The notes beneath the pieces were generated by a model. That model saw nothing but the letters and a program-made list of their open reading frames with translations. It did no database searches and was not told where the DNA came from. 64,000 nucleotides of DNA from Cordylochernes scorpioides (lineage: Eukaryota; Arthropoda; Arachnida; Pseudoscorpiones; Chernetidae). Every line of letters starts with the position of its first letter. Position 1 is the first letter of the stretch. Shown here piece by piece: positions 51,218 through 61,333 of the stretch. The stretch spans positions 73,163,044 to 73,227,043 of the forward strand of contig CP092874.1 in the NCBI GenBank assembly GCA_030710605.1, in the 5' to 3' direction. The position numbers and the translations under genes are program-made.

Positions 51218-51296
51218 GTGATAAGGTCCTGTCGACTCTTCTGTGATGAAGGTCCTGTCGACTTATCTGTGATGAGGCATCCTGTCGACTCTCGCT
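51218..51296. repeat. Three-unit 26-bp tandem repeat
   Basis: Units start at 51218, 51243 and 51269, each with GTGAT followed by CCTGTCGACT. The same CCTGTCGACTTATC text occurs at about 13783, next to the LTR-like element near tra2. Confidence 0.7.
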
Positions 51297-51949
51297 ATAG
51301 CTGTGGTAACCGTGGGTCAAACCTGTAGTAACCGAGGGGGACAGTCAGGGCGTGAGAGTTTTTCAGTACCTCTCTGCACTTTGGAAGACCTTTAACAGTT
51401 TTCACAGAGTACAGGCAGTCGTGGTCGAGGCAGAGTGGAAAGCTTGGGAATGTCCACACACAAAAAACGAAGAGACACAGCTGTAGTAGGAAAGTTCCAT
51501 GAACAGATAGGAGTCGAGCTAAGAGCAAGATGGAGTTAGAAAAAGTTCTTACTGTTTTACATAGCGATGGGGTGGTCCTGGCTGCAACCAACAAGGGCTC
51601 ACGCCGACGGTGAAGTGACTGACTATATTGGGCTAAAACCGAGGTTTTTATATACCATTCCCGAGGAGGGGGGGAGTTGGACTTTGAACGTCTGCACCCT
51701 TTGACCTTGATGGCAACGACTCGCTAAATTCCTCTTCAGGGTTGTCTCGATTTTAGACGTTTTTGAACTTCTCAATCTTGCTTTAACTCAGCTCTTAATC
51801 TATTACATAGTTTTATTTATTCATCCTCAGTTTGTACAAAGTACATTACATATGGTGATGCAATGACACATGTCAATCATGCGTATAATTATTTATAGAT
51901 GTGGTTCTATATACAACATGACAATCTTGTTATAAGTATTATACAATAT
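51297..51949 (-). repeat. Possible solo LTR with TATA box
   Basis: On the minus strand GGTATATAAAAACC (near 51645) is a good TATA box. A TG...CA span from about 51302 to 51807 is possible but the target duplication is not convincing. The 99-codon frame at 51295-51594 has no domain. Confidence 0.3.
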
Positions 51950-52392
51950 AGGGTTGTTGGTTTAAATTACCATATACATATATATATATGTTTGTCGGCT
52001 ATGCACGCCCTCAATATGTAAATAATCTCGCTGAAATTTGAACAGGACAGAGAGTTAAATCTGGAAGAGTTTTTGTCGCACTTTAACCAAGAAAAATTAT
52101 ATTTAACCAAGTACTGAGCAACATTATTTTTTTAGTCAGAAATGATGATGACAATAATGCTGTATCATGCTTGATTGACATAAACAAAATTCTTTAGAGG
52201 AATATTCACTAAAGCTGACCATGGGCGAAGCCAGATAATAATTTTTAGTAGGCAGGAACAAAATTCTACTAGCGAAACATTCACTCGAGCAGAAGACACA
52301 CGAAGCCAGTTCATCTCTAAATATAAAGTGTCGTTTCTAGGCTTTTTGGCTAAGATCATGTAGTATATCTCTAGATATTTTTATTTATATAC
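51950..52392. mobile_element. Helitron-like fragment
   Basis: It shares blocks with 60090-60400, such as GCTGTATCAT, GAAGCCAG and AGCAGAAGACACA, in the same order. Neither terminus nor a tRNA is present. Confidence 0.5.
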
Positions 52393-52397
52393 ATATA

Positions 52398-52890
52398 TGG
52401 TCGCGCTTGACCCTTCGTTTTTCGCGACAACGCCGCTTCCTCCGTCGTGGATCACCCACCCAGGCTTCGTTGCCCTACCTCTGCAGCTCTACCCTGCAGA
52501 GCACCCAAAGACCTTCGAGAACCACTGGTCAAGTGGATCTCCATTCCTCAGGCAGTATCTCTCTGCCTGGTGGGGGACACGAGAGACTTACCAGAAGAGT
52601 ACCGACTGTGGCGTTGGCGAGAGTAACAACAGCAACAGGAACCTAGACTTCTCTACACTCCTCTTTTATAGTCTTCTTTAAACCATATTACATAATAGCT
52701 CGAATATCATTCAACAGGTATTTACAATTATTTACACTCCAGAGCCAATATGAACATATATTTACAACTATTTGCTCCAGGAAACAGAACCACAGCAGAC
52801 GGCGATATCTACACTAGTTCCAGACGGAAACAGGCGAAAGCGCCATCTATTGGGGAGGTTGTAGGTGTTTTGAGGCCCATATACGCGACA
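52398..52890 (-). mobile_element. Candidate solo LTR
   Basis: 493 bp with TGGTCGCG at one end and CGCGACA at the other, flanked by ATATA and ATATC. A minus-strand CTATAAAAGAGGAG box lies near 52670. The two overlapping open frames at 52397-52681 are probably non-coding. Confidence 0.4.
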
Positions 52891-52960
52891 ATATCTTTTT
52901 AAAAATATATTCAGAAGAGAGAGTGGATATGTTTGCTAGAAAAATATCAACATATATAGT

Positions 52961-53345
52961 CACGACCGTCTTTCCTCAATTCCTCATCGGCCGCTGTCAC
53001 GGATGCGCGCGCATCATCATTATGATCATTATCATTATCTAATGATAATAATAATAATAATTATTATTATATTATTATTATCAACATATATAGGCACGAC
53101 CGTCTTTCCTCAATTCCTCAATTCCTCATCGGCCGCTGTCACGGATGCGCGCGCATCATCATTACGATCATTATCATTATCTAATGATAATAATAATAAT
53201 AATTATTATTATATTATTATTATTAATATATATAGTCACGACCGTCTTTCCTCATTCCTCATCGGCCGCCTCTGTCACGGATGCGCGCGCACAGGGAGGT
53301 CACGTGCTCGCCGGCAGCCAACGGGCGCGCGCCGCCGGCATTACG
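52961..53345. repeat. Large tandem repeat, about 134-142 bp units
   Basis: Units begin with CACGACCGTCTTTCCTC at 52961, 53095 and 53237. Each has a GC-rich part with GATGCGCGCGCA and an AT part of GATAATAATAATAATAA type. The third unit diverges after GCGCGCGCA. Open frames across it are repeat artefacts. Confidence 0.8.
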
Positions 53346-53500
53346 TCATAGATTATAAACACAAGGTAATAAGGCCAAATAAAAAAATAGTGTGTGATAA
53401 GGCACAATTTGGATTATAGATTATAAACACAAGGTAATAAGACCTAATCCAAATAAATAAATAGTGTGTGATGAGGCACAATTTGGATTATATTTAATAC
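53346..53500. repeat. Hammerhead-family terminus fragments
   Basis: Two short copies of the AAACACAAGGTAATAAG terminus joined to GGCACAATTTGGATTATA ends, without the ribozyme core. Confidence 0.5.
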
Positions 53501-53897
53501 AGTTATCAGCGTCATGCACAATTCTGTCACGTTAAGTGTCAAGTTACGGTAAGTAGAAATTTAAAAATTAAAAAAAGATGCCGAAACCCGGGATCGAACC
53601 AGGGACCTTTAGATATTCAGTATAACGCTCTCCTAACTGAGCTATTTCGGCTTATTTTATTTATTTCTATAGAAGCTTCTATCTTTATAATTATGTATAT
53701 TTACAAAAAGTCAATTCGCTCGCGCCTCTAGCGGTGAAAATGAGGGGTAATACCAGCTGACCTAATGTACATGTAAAGTTTGGAGCGGGACGTTTCACAA
53801 GAGTGACATCCACGGCTCCAATTTATAATTGTAACAAATAGTATTTGAATAAAAACATTCAATCGGGTAAAACACGGGCGTCCGGGTCATTCGCTAG
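53501..53897 (+). mobile_element. Helitron-like element carrying tRNA-Phe
   Basis: It begins near ACAGTTATCAGCGTCATGCA and ends in a decayed hairpin followed by CATTCGCTAG at 53897, then TATTATA. Shared internal blocks (GCGCCTCTAGCGGTGAA, GCTGACCTAATG) link it to 58820-59098, 59747-60504 and 60505-60794. No replicase gene is present, so it is non-autonomous. Confidence 0.6.
53579..53651 (-). tRNA. tRNA-Phe(GAA)-like sequence
   Basis: 73 nt with an intact acceptor stem (GCCGAAA with TTTCGGC), intact D and T arms, A box and B box (GGTTCGATCCC), and anticodon GAA. One mismatch in the anticodon stem (U-C) and U in place of the usual purine at position 37 suggest a recent pseudogene. It is embedded in a mobile element. 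Confidence 0.75.
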
Positions 53898-55589
53898 TAT
53901 TATATAAATATATAATGTAATAAACATTAATATCAGAATTTTCTGTGTGTTCCGGAATATTATTATCAATAATATTCGTTAGGCAAACTTTCACTCGGAT
54001 AAAACCCGGGCGTAGTAACAGTACACGAACTTGGATAATTCGAAGCCCAAGGGACCAAAAAATAAAAAAAAAATAAAATAAAATAAAAACGGAAATACTA
54101 CTTATAGGAAATTCTAAGGACCAAGATAAATATTTGAATTAAAGACGTTCGAATATACAAGTTCTACTGTATTTAATTAAAAAAAAAAAAGAAAAAAAGA
54201 TAAATAAGTAGAAAACTATATACCCGAACTTTGTCCTAGAGACGGCGCGGTGCTTTTCTTCCGTAATAACGCCTCCAGGAGGGTTTCTTTAAAATCTCTC
54301 TCAACATCTAGTATCATTATTGGAATTCAAATCTTCAGGTGTGTATTTTCATTTGTCTTATATTAACAGAGATCATTTAAAAAATATAAACTACTTTTTA
54401 TTTTTAAATATTCTGTATATGCATTATATTTATACCTTTAAAATTGTTGATTAAGTATTTCGCTTTTAAAGGAATTTGACAGGTATGAAAATTTATTTAT
54501 TGGTTTTTAAAAATTGTGTTGTTTTCTCCATATTTATTTATATAAACCTTTCCCTAATATGTTAAATAAATTGCGCTAGGTTCAATTATACTTTCAATAT
54601 TTTATTTACGCCTACGCATTTTTTATATACAAATAAAAGCACCGATTTAAAGAGATGTTTTTAAGTTTTAAATATATCGGTGCATTATATATATATAATG
54701 CGATTTTTAAACTAATATATCATAAATTTAAGAAAATGATTAGAGCTACCCAGTATAAAACCGAACTGCTCATCTGATAGATTTATATATTCCGCTTTAC
54801 GCGGCCACTGGGGCTCAAAAATAATTTTATTTTGGTTAGCAGCCCCGTAAATAAATATATTTCCGTTCCTGATAGATTTTAGAGATGAAGCATTAATAGG
54901 AGTGAAGAGTAAAAATAATTTTAAAATTAAAGAAAGCAGTGTGCATAAAAAAAAAAAAAAAAAAAAAGCTTATTTTCTATAAATATATTGTTCATATTTC
55001 CAAGCATTTTAAAAATCTTATGAGAACCCATATTCAAATTTCCATCATCCAGAAAGAGATATAAATTTACTGCCAAACTGCCAAACATTGTCACCATCAT
55101 CAGACAAAAGAATAAATGGGAATTACTTTATGCATTTAACAGAATTTAAGAAAATAGATGTGAGAAAAATAACTCACCCTTCTAATGCTGTGTTTTCTCA
55201 ATTTCTTGAAATAGAGGAGAACTTCAGATCCTGAACTCTTTAAAATAGAATCTTCAAGTGATGGCATCAACATTGATATTCACTTTGGAATTCTTCAGCT
55301 CATAGGAAGAATAACTTCTTAGGTCCATTGAGGTCTATCAAAAATGATAAGGCACATTTTGGATTATAGATGATAATTAGGTCTTATTTTCTTGTATTAT
55401 AATCTATAAACCAAATTGTGCTTTATCATCCTTGTTTAAAGCCTTTATTTCTGTGGCCAGGGTGACAATGTGCTGTTAATCTGCCAGGTCAGGTCTAGTT
55501 AAATTGTTTAAAAATTGAAATATATTTTCATCCACAGCAAGTATGCCTAATGTAGAATTATATATAATACAATATAATGCGGCTTATGA
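53898..55589. other. AT-rich DNA, no gene seen
   Basis: Long A runs near 54070, 54180 and 54950. Around 55090 a fragment of the hammerhead repeat (CATCATCAGACAAAAGAATA) occurs, and at 55345-55435 two inverted termini of the same family. No protein domain was found. Confidence 0.5.
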
Positions 55590-55935
55590 TTGTAGAACGA
55601 CGTTTGACAAATCTTACCGCAAATGTTTCTTTTGAACGAAAAATCGTAATTTTATTTTAAGAAGAAATAACGACTATTTCTATCCTTAGGGATGAAGTAT
55701 GAAAGGATTAATTGTGAAGAGTAATGATGAACAGGAAAAATAATTCCCATCCCTGGACACTTTTATTTTTCTGTTCATCATTACTCTTCACAATTCATCC
55801 TTTCATACTTCATCCCTAAGGATAGAAATAGTGGTATTTCCCCTTAAAATTGCAATTTTTCGTTCAAAAGAAACATTTGCGATAAAATTTGTCAAATGTT
55901 GTTGTAAAATAATATGTTCAGCGGCATGTCTTCAT
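55590..55935. repeat. Foldback repeat, about 145-bp arms
   Basis: The left arm (to about 55735) and right arm (from about 55765) are inverted copies containing CTATCCTTAGGGATGAAG and ATTGTGAAGAGTAATGATGA. The spacer is about 30 bp. Family unknown. Confidence 0.7.
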
Positions 55936-56045
55936 GCATTTTCAGATATGAGTATCTCATCCTTTATTCTGAAGACTAGCAAAGATGACAATTTAAAATC
56001 CTTTCTTGTCTCTCAGTCAAAGGTTAAAAGAAGTTTAAAAAAATA

Positions 56046-56335
56046 TAAACACAATGTAATAAGACCAAATCCAAATGAATAAATAGTGTGTGACGTTTCG
56101 GTAAGGCGTTGTTACCATCTTCAGACAAAAGTACTGAATGAGAAATATCTGCTATCTTGTTTACACACTTGATAACAGTAACTATTTAAAACATGCTGTG
56201 GTAAAAATTTCTCATTCAGTACTTTTATCTGAAGATGGTAACAACGCTGTTACCGAAACGTCACACACTATTTATTTATTTGGATTTGGTCTTATTACCA
56301 TGTGTTTATAATCCAAATTGTGCCTTATCATCTTT
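56046..56335. repeat. Inverted pair of hammerhead-type repeats
   Basis: The left copy (minus) and right copy (plus) face away from a 70-bp centre. Each has the AATAAGACCAAATCCAAAT terminus and a CTGAAGA/stem/GAAAC core. In the right copy (56225-56262) stem II is GGTAACA with TGTTACC and the core reads CTGAAGA, which fits the CUGANGA consensus; an extra T precedes stem II. Confidence 0.65.
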
Positions 56336-56361
56336 AAAAAATATAGATAAATATTATTTTT

Positions 56362-56562
56362 AAAATCACAAAATATTTCCTCACAATGAGTTTCTTTTAT
56401 TTTAAATTGCTAGCTTTCAAGCGATAATCGCTCTTCAACGGGCTTAAAAATCAACTATATCTAACATTTTAAGCCTGTTGAAGAGCCATTATCACTTGAA
56501 AGCTAGCAATTTAAAATAAAAAGAAACTCATTGTGAGGAAATATTTTGTAATTTTAAAAGTT
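56362..56562. repeat. Foldback repeat, about 90-bp arms
   Basis: Arms share TTTAAATTGCTAGCTTTCAA and CTCACAATGAGTTTC. A single-arm copy lies in the tra2 intron at 15545-15650. The TTGAAGAGCGA..TCGCTTGAAAG text in the arm may be a decayed hammerhead. Confidence 0.65.
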
Positions 56563-56641
56563 TTTCACAATTTCATCATGAATAGATAAAAGTGAAAAAT
56601 AGAACAAAAGTGAATTTGTGCTTGGATCAGGTGGATAAATT

Positions 56642-57001
56642 AAGAAAAAAGGCATTTCCTGATCGTGCAACTGAAAGTTGCTGATGGCTTGCGCCATCTA
56701 TCGGAATAAATTTCAACTAATCGTTGATTCCTAATTATTCCAGAATTGGCCAAATACCATTTCTTGATTAATCAAGAAAAGCTAACCACGTATGCGTTTC
56801 GTTGAGGTACAGCTTGCACCACGCTGACGAGGGCCAACAGCCCGAAATGTGTCCGTGGTTAGCTTTTCTTGATTAATCAAGAATGGGTATTTGGCCAATT
56901 CTGGAATAATTAGGAATCAATGATTAGTTGATATTTATTCCAATAGATGGTGCAAGCCATCAGCAACTTTCATTTGCACGATCAGGAAATGCCTTTTTTA
57001 T
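56642..57001. repeat. Foldback repeat, about 150-bp arms, with a hammerhead at its centre
   Basis: Arms 56642-56791 and 56854-57001 are inverted copies (for example CTTGATTAATCAAG next to AAAGCTAACCACG). The 60-nt centre holds the ribozyme at 56818-56859. Confidence 0.8.
56818..56859 (+). ncRNA. Hammerhead ribozyme, canonical core
   Basis: Stem I is ACCACG (56818-56823) with CGTGGT (56854-56859). The core CTGACGA is at 56824-56830, stem II GGGC/GCCC with loop CAACA at 56831-56843, then GAAA at 56844-56847, and the cleavage triplet GTC at 56851-56853. Stem III is reduced to A-U plus a possible U-G pair. Every invariant core position fits CUGANGA...GAAA...UH, so this is a minimal type I hammerhead, the form described from Penelope-like elements and retrozymes. 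Predicted cut after C56853. Confidence 0.7.
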
Positions 57002-57264
57002 TAATGAATAGATAAATATTAACAATTTTTCTTCAACAAGTGAGGCTTTCCCACCTTGAGAGAGGGTCTTCTTCAACCCTCCTCAATTCAATGCCAAGGA
57101 AATACACACCTTAGAAGATACCAGTAGCTAAGATTGAGAGTTGTTTGGAGAATTGTGATTTCTTTTAAAATTAAATTGATGTCATAGAATGAAACCTTTA
57201 TTATCATCATAAGTCCTTCTCTTATAAGAAGGCAAATTAAGGGTAATGCTTCTTTATCATTCAT

Positions 57265-57600
57265 TGTTAAAGGAGGAGGGGTACAGTAACAAGTTCGCTA
57301 AAAAACCTGGGCTCAGCTGACCCGGCTGATAGTACCCTGTAAGGGCTCCTAATCCAGGGATACAGGATGAGCAGCTTTTGTACTCCATGTTAGGAGCGGC
57401 TGCATATGGCGTCTGTTCCTCATGTCAGAGGCGGCCATTTCTTTTGGAGCTAAGTCAGCCTGCCACTGAGTAGTGCTCCCGGTCTTAATGACAAAGACAG
57501 ACGCATTCTACTTCACCCAGTCATGATGGTTGTCAAACAGACACCATCAAGGGTCACAACTTGATATCCTAATATGATTGAGTGGAGATAAGAAAGAAGA
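57265..57600 (+). repeat. Dispersed retroposon, family R (copy 3)
   Basis: Near full-length, from GGAGGAGGGGTACAGTAACA to GATAAGAAAGAAGA. Same orientation as 22808-23155. Confidence 0.6.
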
Positions 57601-57724
57601 AAATGACTACTTTATCAGAGCATTAACTTCTCTACTAGAAGTAAAAACAGCATCTGGAGAAGTTAATTTTTTATTTTGCGATTGATTGATCTTTCATTTA
57701 AAAAAAAATGTTTTACCAAAGTAC

Positions 57725-57905
57725 CTTGTTAGGAGCGGCTGCACGTGGTGTCTGTTCCTCATGTCAGAGGCGGCCATTTATTTTGGATCTAAGTTGGCCT
57801 GCCACTGAGTAGTGCTCCCAGTCTTAATGACAAAGGCATTCTACTTCACCCAGTCATGATGGTTGTCAAACAGACACCATCAAGGGTCACAACTTGATAC
57901 CCTCT
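57725..57905 (+). repeat. Dispersed retroposon, family R (copy 4, partial)
   Basis: Starts at TTAGGAGCGGCTGCACG and breaks off at CTTGATACCCT, where the inverted copy begins. Confidence 0.6.
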
Positions 57906-58325
57906 TCTCTTCTTCTTCTTTCTTATCTCCACTCAATCATATTAGGGTATCAAGCTTGTAAAGCTTGAAACTTTTGATGGTGTCTGCCAGGGAAGAGTAG
58001 AGCTCATCAATGGATGAGTTTGACAACCATCATGACTGGGTGAAGTAGAAAGCGTCTGCCTTTGTCATTAAGACTGGGAGCACTACTCAGTGGCAGGCCG
58101 ACTTAGCTCCAAAAGAAATGGCCGCCTCTGACATGAGGAACAGACGCCATGTGCAGCCGCTCCTAACATGGAGTACAAATGCTGCTCATCCTGTATCCCT
58201 GGATCAGGAGCCTTTACAGGGTACTATCAGCCAGGCCAGCTGAGCCCAGGTTTTTTAGTGAGCTTGTTACTGCTCCCCCTCCTCCTTTTTCATCCGGGCT
58301 TGGGACCAGCAAAGGCGGAGTTAAC
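57906..58325 (-). repeat. Dispersed retroposon, family R (copy 5)
   Basis: Full-length and inverted, beginning CTTTCTTATCTCCACTCAAT and ending AAAGGCGGAGTT. With copy 4 it makes a large hairpin. Confidence 0.6.
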
Positions 58326-58444
58326 TTGATACCCTAATATGATTGAGTGGAGATAAGAAAGAAGAAGATTTATTTACAATTATCAATTTTGAGATTTATA
58401 TTCTGTAAACTTCTCTTATTGTTTCTCTTGTATTTTATAAATTT

Positions 58445-58605
58445 TAATTAGAAACACAAGGTAATAACACCAAATCCAAATAAATAATGTTTGAAATTTC
58501 TGTAACAATGCTGTTAACGAAATGTCACACACTATTTATTTATTTGGTTTTGGTCTTAATATCTTGTGTTTCTAATCTATAATCTAAATTGTATGCTTTA
58601 TCAAA
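58445..58605. repeat. Degenerate inverted pair of hammerhead-type repeats
   Basis: Two short facing copies with AAACACAAGGTAATAAC termini; the ribozyme cores are mutated (GAAATGTC in place of GAAACGTC). Confidence 0.5.
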
Positions 58606-58814
58606 AATTTCTTGCCTCCAGTCATTCTGAAGTTTGTCTTTCCTAATTTTCAATTCTAACTACTATTATCGAATGTAGTTTATCACCTATACAGAGGTTG
58701 GCAATGTGTCATTTCACCCTCAAGTAAAATAGCTATATTTGTGTTGTCACTTAGAGGCTGATACTGTAAAATCATAATTATACTGATAGTTAATTATAAC
58801 CATTTACTGATAAT

Positions 58815-59098
58815 GATAAGGCACAATTTGGATTATATTTAATACAGTTATCAGCGTCATGCACAATTCTGTCACGTTAAGTCACGTGTCAAGTTACGGT
58901 AAGTAAAAATTTAAAATTAAAAAAAGATGCCGAAACCCGGGATCGAACCAGAAACCTTTAGATATTCAGTCTAACTCTCTCCTAACTGAGCTATTTCGGC
59001 TTATTTTAGTTATTTCTATAGAAGCTTCTATCTTTATATTTATGTATATTTTCAAAAAGTCAATTCACACCTCTTCGCTGGAGACCATGGAAATACTA
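58815..59098 (+). mobile_element. Helitron-like fragment carrying tRNA-Phe
   Basis: Same left flank and order as 53501-53700, including GGCACAATTTGGATTATA just outside. It is cut at about 59098 by the LINE tail. Confidence 0.55.
58928..59000 (-). tRNA. tRNA-Phe(GAA)-like sequence, second copy
   Basis: 73 nt, acceptor stem intact, anticodon stem repaired relative to the first copy, but a D-stem mismatch (position 25) and a weakened T stem. Anticodon GAA; U37 as in the first copy. Probably a pseudogene. Confidence 0.7.
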
Positions 59099-59746
59099 CT
59101 AATTCATCATTTATTTATTTATTTATCAAATCAGACGCGATATCCCTACAAGGGATGCTTGCGTCAATAACAACACTAAATTCAGATACTATATTACAAA
59201 AAAAAAATAAATAAATAATTACAAGATTTGAAAAGATAAGAAAGAGGACATTAAAATCATTCTTGATTTTACATCACAACCAACAAAATAAACAAACCAA
59301 AAATATACAAATAGGAAATAATTAAGGTTTTTTTTTAACCAAGAGAGAAAATCATAGATATATTTACAGAATTTTCTAAATTTAAAATACGAGTCCCTAC
59401 TATTTACAAACATAAAAAGATCCTTGCATTCGATGTTTTCCCGGTTTCTGTAGCTCTGGAAGATTGGGCACTCAAGAAGCAGATGACTGGAATCCTGCTT
59501 TCTCTTTCCACATAAACATCCCGGATCGTCTATAGCTCCTATTCGAAACAGAAAATCTCCGAAATTTCCATGTCCAGTAACGAATTGCACATTGTAAAAG
59601 TCAGGGCGGAAATATTTTGGAATGCCCAAAGGGAAAAAGAGACGAAAGTGATCACTTGTATTAGAAAACATATCTTCCATTCTTGTTCTTAAAAATCCAT
59701 TTATTATTGAAGGAGAATGTGGACTGAACGTTCGTTGGTCTTTCAT
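59099..59746 (-). mobile_element. LINE 3' end, 5'-truncated
   Basis: The minus frame at 59219-59746 encodes the C-terminal zinc-binding part of a LINE ORF2: VTGHGNFGDFLFRIG, then CLCGKRKQDSSHLLLECP, the CxC...H...C pattern found in I/Jockey/R1-type elements. The 3' end on the minus strand finishes in an AAAT-type simple repeat near 59110. RT and endonuclease are missing, so this is a dead 5' truncation. Confidence 0.75.
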
Positions 59747-60504
59747 TAATATATACAGTTATCAGCGTCATGCATTCTTTCTTAATTCTGTCACCGTTTG
59801 CTTTTGGTTCAGTGGTAGAATGCTCGCCTGCCACGCGGGCGCCCCGGGTTCGATTCCCGGCCGATGCATTTTTTTTTTTTACAATTTTTAAAACTAATTT
59901 ATATTATTAAAATATATGTGCTTTTCCTGTCTATGTACAGATTTACGGTCTATGTACACAAATATACAAGTATGTATACAAGTTATTTGCAAATTGCGTG
60001 GCAAATTTGCCCTTTCGCTCGCAAGCAGCGCCTCTAGCGGTGAAGATGGGAGGTAATATCAGCTGACCTAATGGACATGTAAAACGTGTTTTAACAGGAC
60101 ATAGAGAAAAATCTGGAAAAGATATTTTTCGGATTTTTAGTCAAGAAAAATAAATTGACAGGTTCTGGGAAAAAAGTAGTTGTTTTTTATTCAGAAAATG
60201 ATGACAATATTGCTGTATCATATTTGATTATCAGATACCAAATTATATCCGGAAAAATTCCAAAAAGCAGAGACCACGGGTGAAGCCAGTTCATTTTTAG
60301 TAAGCAGGAACAAAATTCTAACAGAAAAACATTCATTCGAGCAGAAGACACAAAGCCAGATCATCTCTTTATAAAAATATCGCTTCTCAGACACAAAGTT
60401 TGGAGCGGGACGTTTCACAAGAATGACATCCACGGCGGCAATTTATAATTGTAACGAATAGTATTTGAATAAAAGCATTTAATCGGGTAAAACCCGGGCA
60501 TTGC
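59747..60504 (+). mobile_element. Helitron-like element carrying tRNA-Gly
   Basis: Left end ACAGTTATCAGCGTCATGCA as in the Phe-bearing copies, tRNA-Gly, then the shared GCGCCTCTAGCGGTGAA and GCTGACCTAATGG blocks, then GGGTAAAACCCGGGCATTGCCC. The terminal CTAG is lost where it runs into the next copy. Confidence 0.6.
59798..59868 (+). tRNA. tRNA-Gly(GCC) pseudogene
   Basis: Anticodon arm (GCC), D-arm and T-arm including GGTTCGATTCC are intact, but the 5' half of the acceptor stem does not pair with CCGATGC. A T run follows directly and would terminate Pol III. Confidence 0.75.
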
Positions 60505-60794
60505 CCTTTCTTAATCAATTCTGTCACCGTTTGCTTTTGTGAATGGAATAATTACCCAAATATGGCCATTTCTCATAACCATCGGTGGTTCAGTGGTAGA
60601 ATGCTCGCCTGCCACGCGGGCGGCCCGGGTTCGATTCCTGGCCGATGCATTTTTTTTTTTACAATTTTTAAAACTCATTTATATATTATACAAGAATGAC
60701 ATCCACGGCGTCAATTTATAATTGTAACAAATAGTATTTGAATAAAAGCATTTAATCGGGGAAATCCCGGGCGTTGCCCGGGTCATTCGGCTAG
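60505..60794 (+). mobile_element. Helitron-like element carrying tRNA-Gly, with intact 3' end
   Basis: It ends in a perfect 7-bp hairpin (CCCGGGC-GTT-GCCCGGG, 60766-60782), 8 nt, then CTAG at 60791-60794. This is the best Helitron 3' terminus in the window. Much of the interior is deleted relative to the previous copy. Confidence 0.65.
60579..60649 (+). tRNA. tRNA-Gly(GCC)-like gene
   Basis: 71 nt with six of seven acceptor pairs, intact D and anticodon arms, anticodon GCC, and one T-stem mismatch (CCTGG). A and B boxes look good and a run of ten or more T follows. Possibly transcribed; likely not a functional tRNA. Confidence 0.7.
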
Positions 60795-60796
60795 TA

Positions 60797-60993
60797 GATT
60801 ATAAACACAAGGTAATAAGACCAAATCCAAATAAATAACTAGTGTGTGTCATTTCGGTAACCGCGTTGTTACCATCTTCAGACAAAAGTACTGAATGATT
60901 TTAGTATGACTTTTATCTGAAGATGATAACAATGCTCTTACCCAAACGTCACACACTATTTATTTGGATTTGGTCCTATTACCTTGTATTTAC
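60797..60993. repeat. Inverted pair of hammerhead-type repeats
   Basis: Facing copies with AAACACAAGGTAATAAG and TATTACCTTGT termini; cores CTGAAGA but GAAAC changed to CAAAC in the right copy. Confidence 0.6.
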
Positions 60994-61333
60994 TGATAGT
61001 TTGTTATCAAAATCTCTATGCATAAATGCATCTGTCATTTTGAAGCATGGCCATTATTTGACATCCAAGTGGTTGCTTATTGTCATGTGAACTTAATATT
61101 GAAATTCTATATTAAATATAAAATCACAGGTTCTATTCTAGAAAGTTCTGTTTTTTTTTGGTTGTTCTATATTTACTGTTAAATTTTTTTTTTTCTGAGT
61201 CATATTATATGAGAATTATTTGGCTTTTAGGCCTATTAGTCTTTATATTTTGGACATAGGCTTTGAGGATGGTGGAATTGAATGTATTTTAATCTTTAAT
61301 CCCAATTATGTCCACTTCACATAAATACTAATC

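Noticed and set aside
51218..51296. Possible CRISPR-like array
   Set aside because: Three units without spacers of constant length, in a eukaryotic repeat context.
51295..51594. A 99-codon minus frame
   Set aside because: No domain, no splice or conservation support, and it lies in LTR-like DNA with a nearby TATA box.
52397..52681. Two overlapping plus frames of 94 and 79 codons
   Set aside because: They lie within a candidate solo LTR and read in two frames at once, typical of GC-rich chance frames.
53003..53419. A 138-codon plus frame rich in Ile and His
   Set aside because: It is produced by a tandem repeat with a microsatellite; residues mirror the repeat unit.
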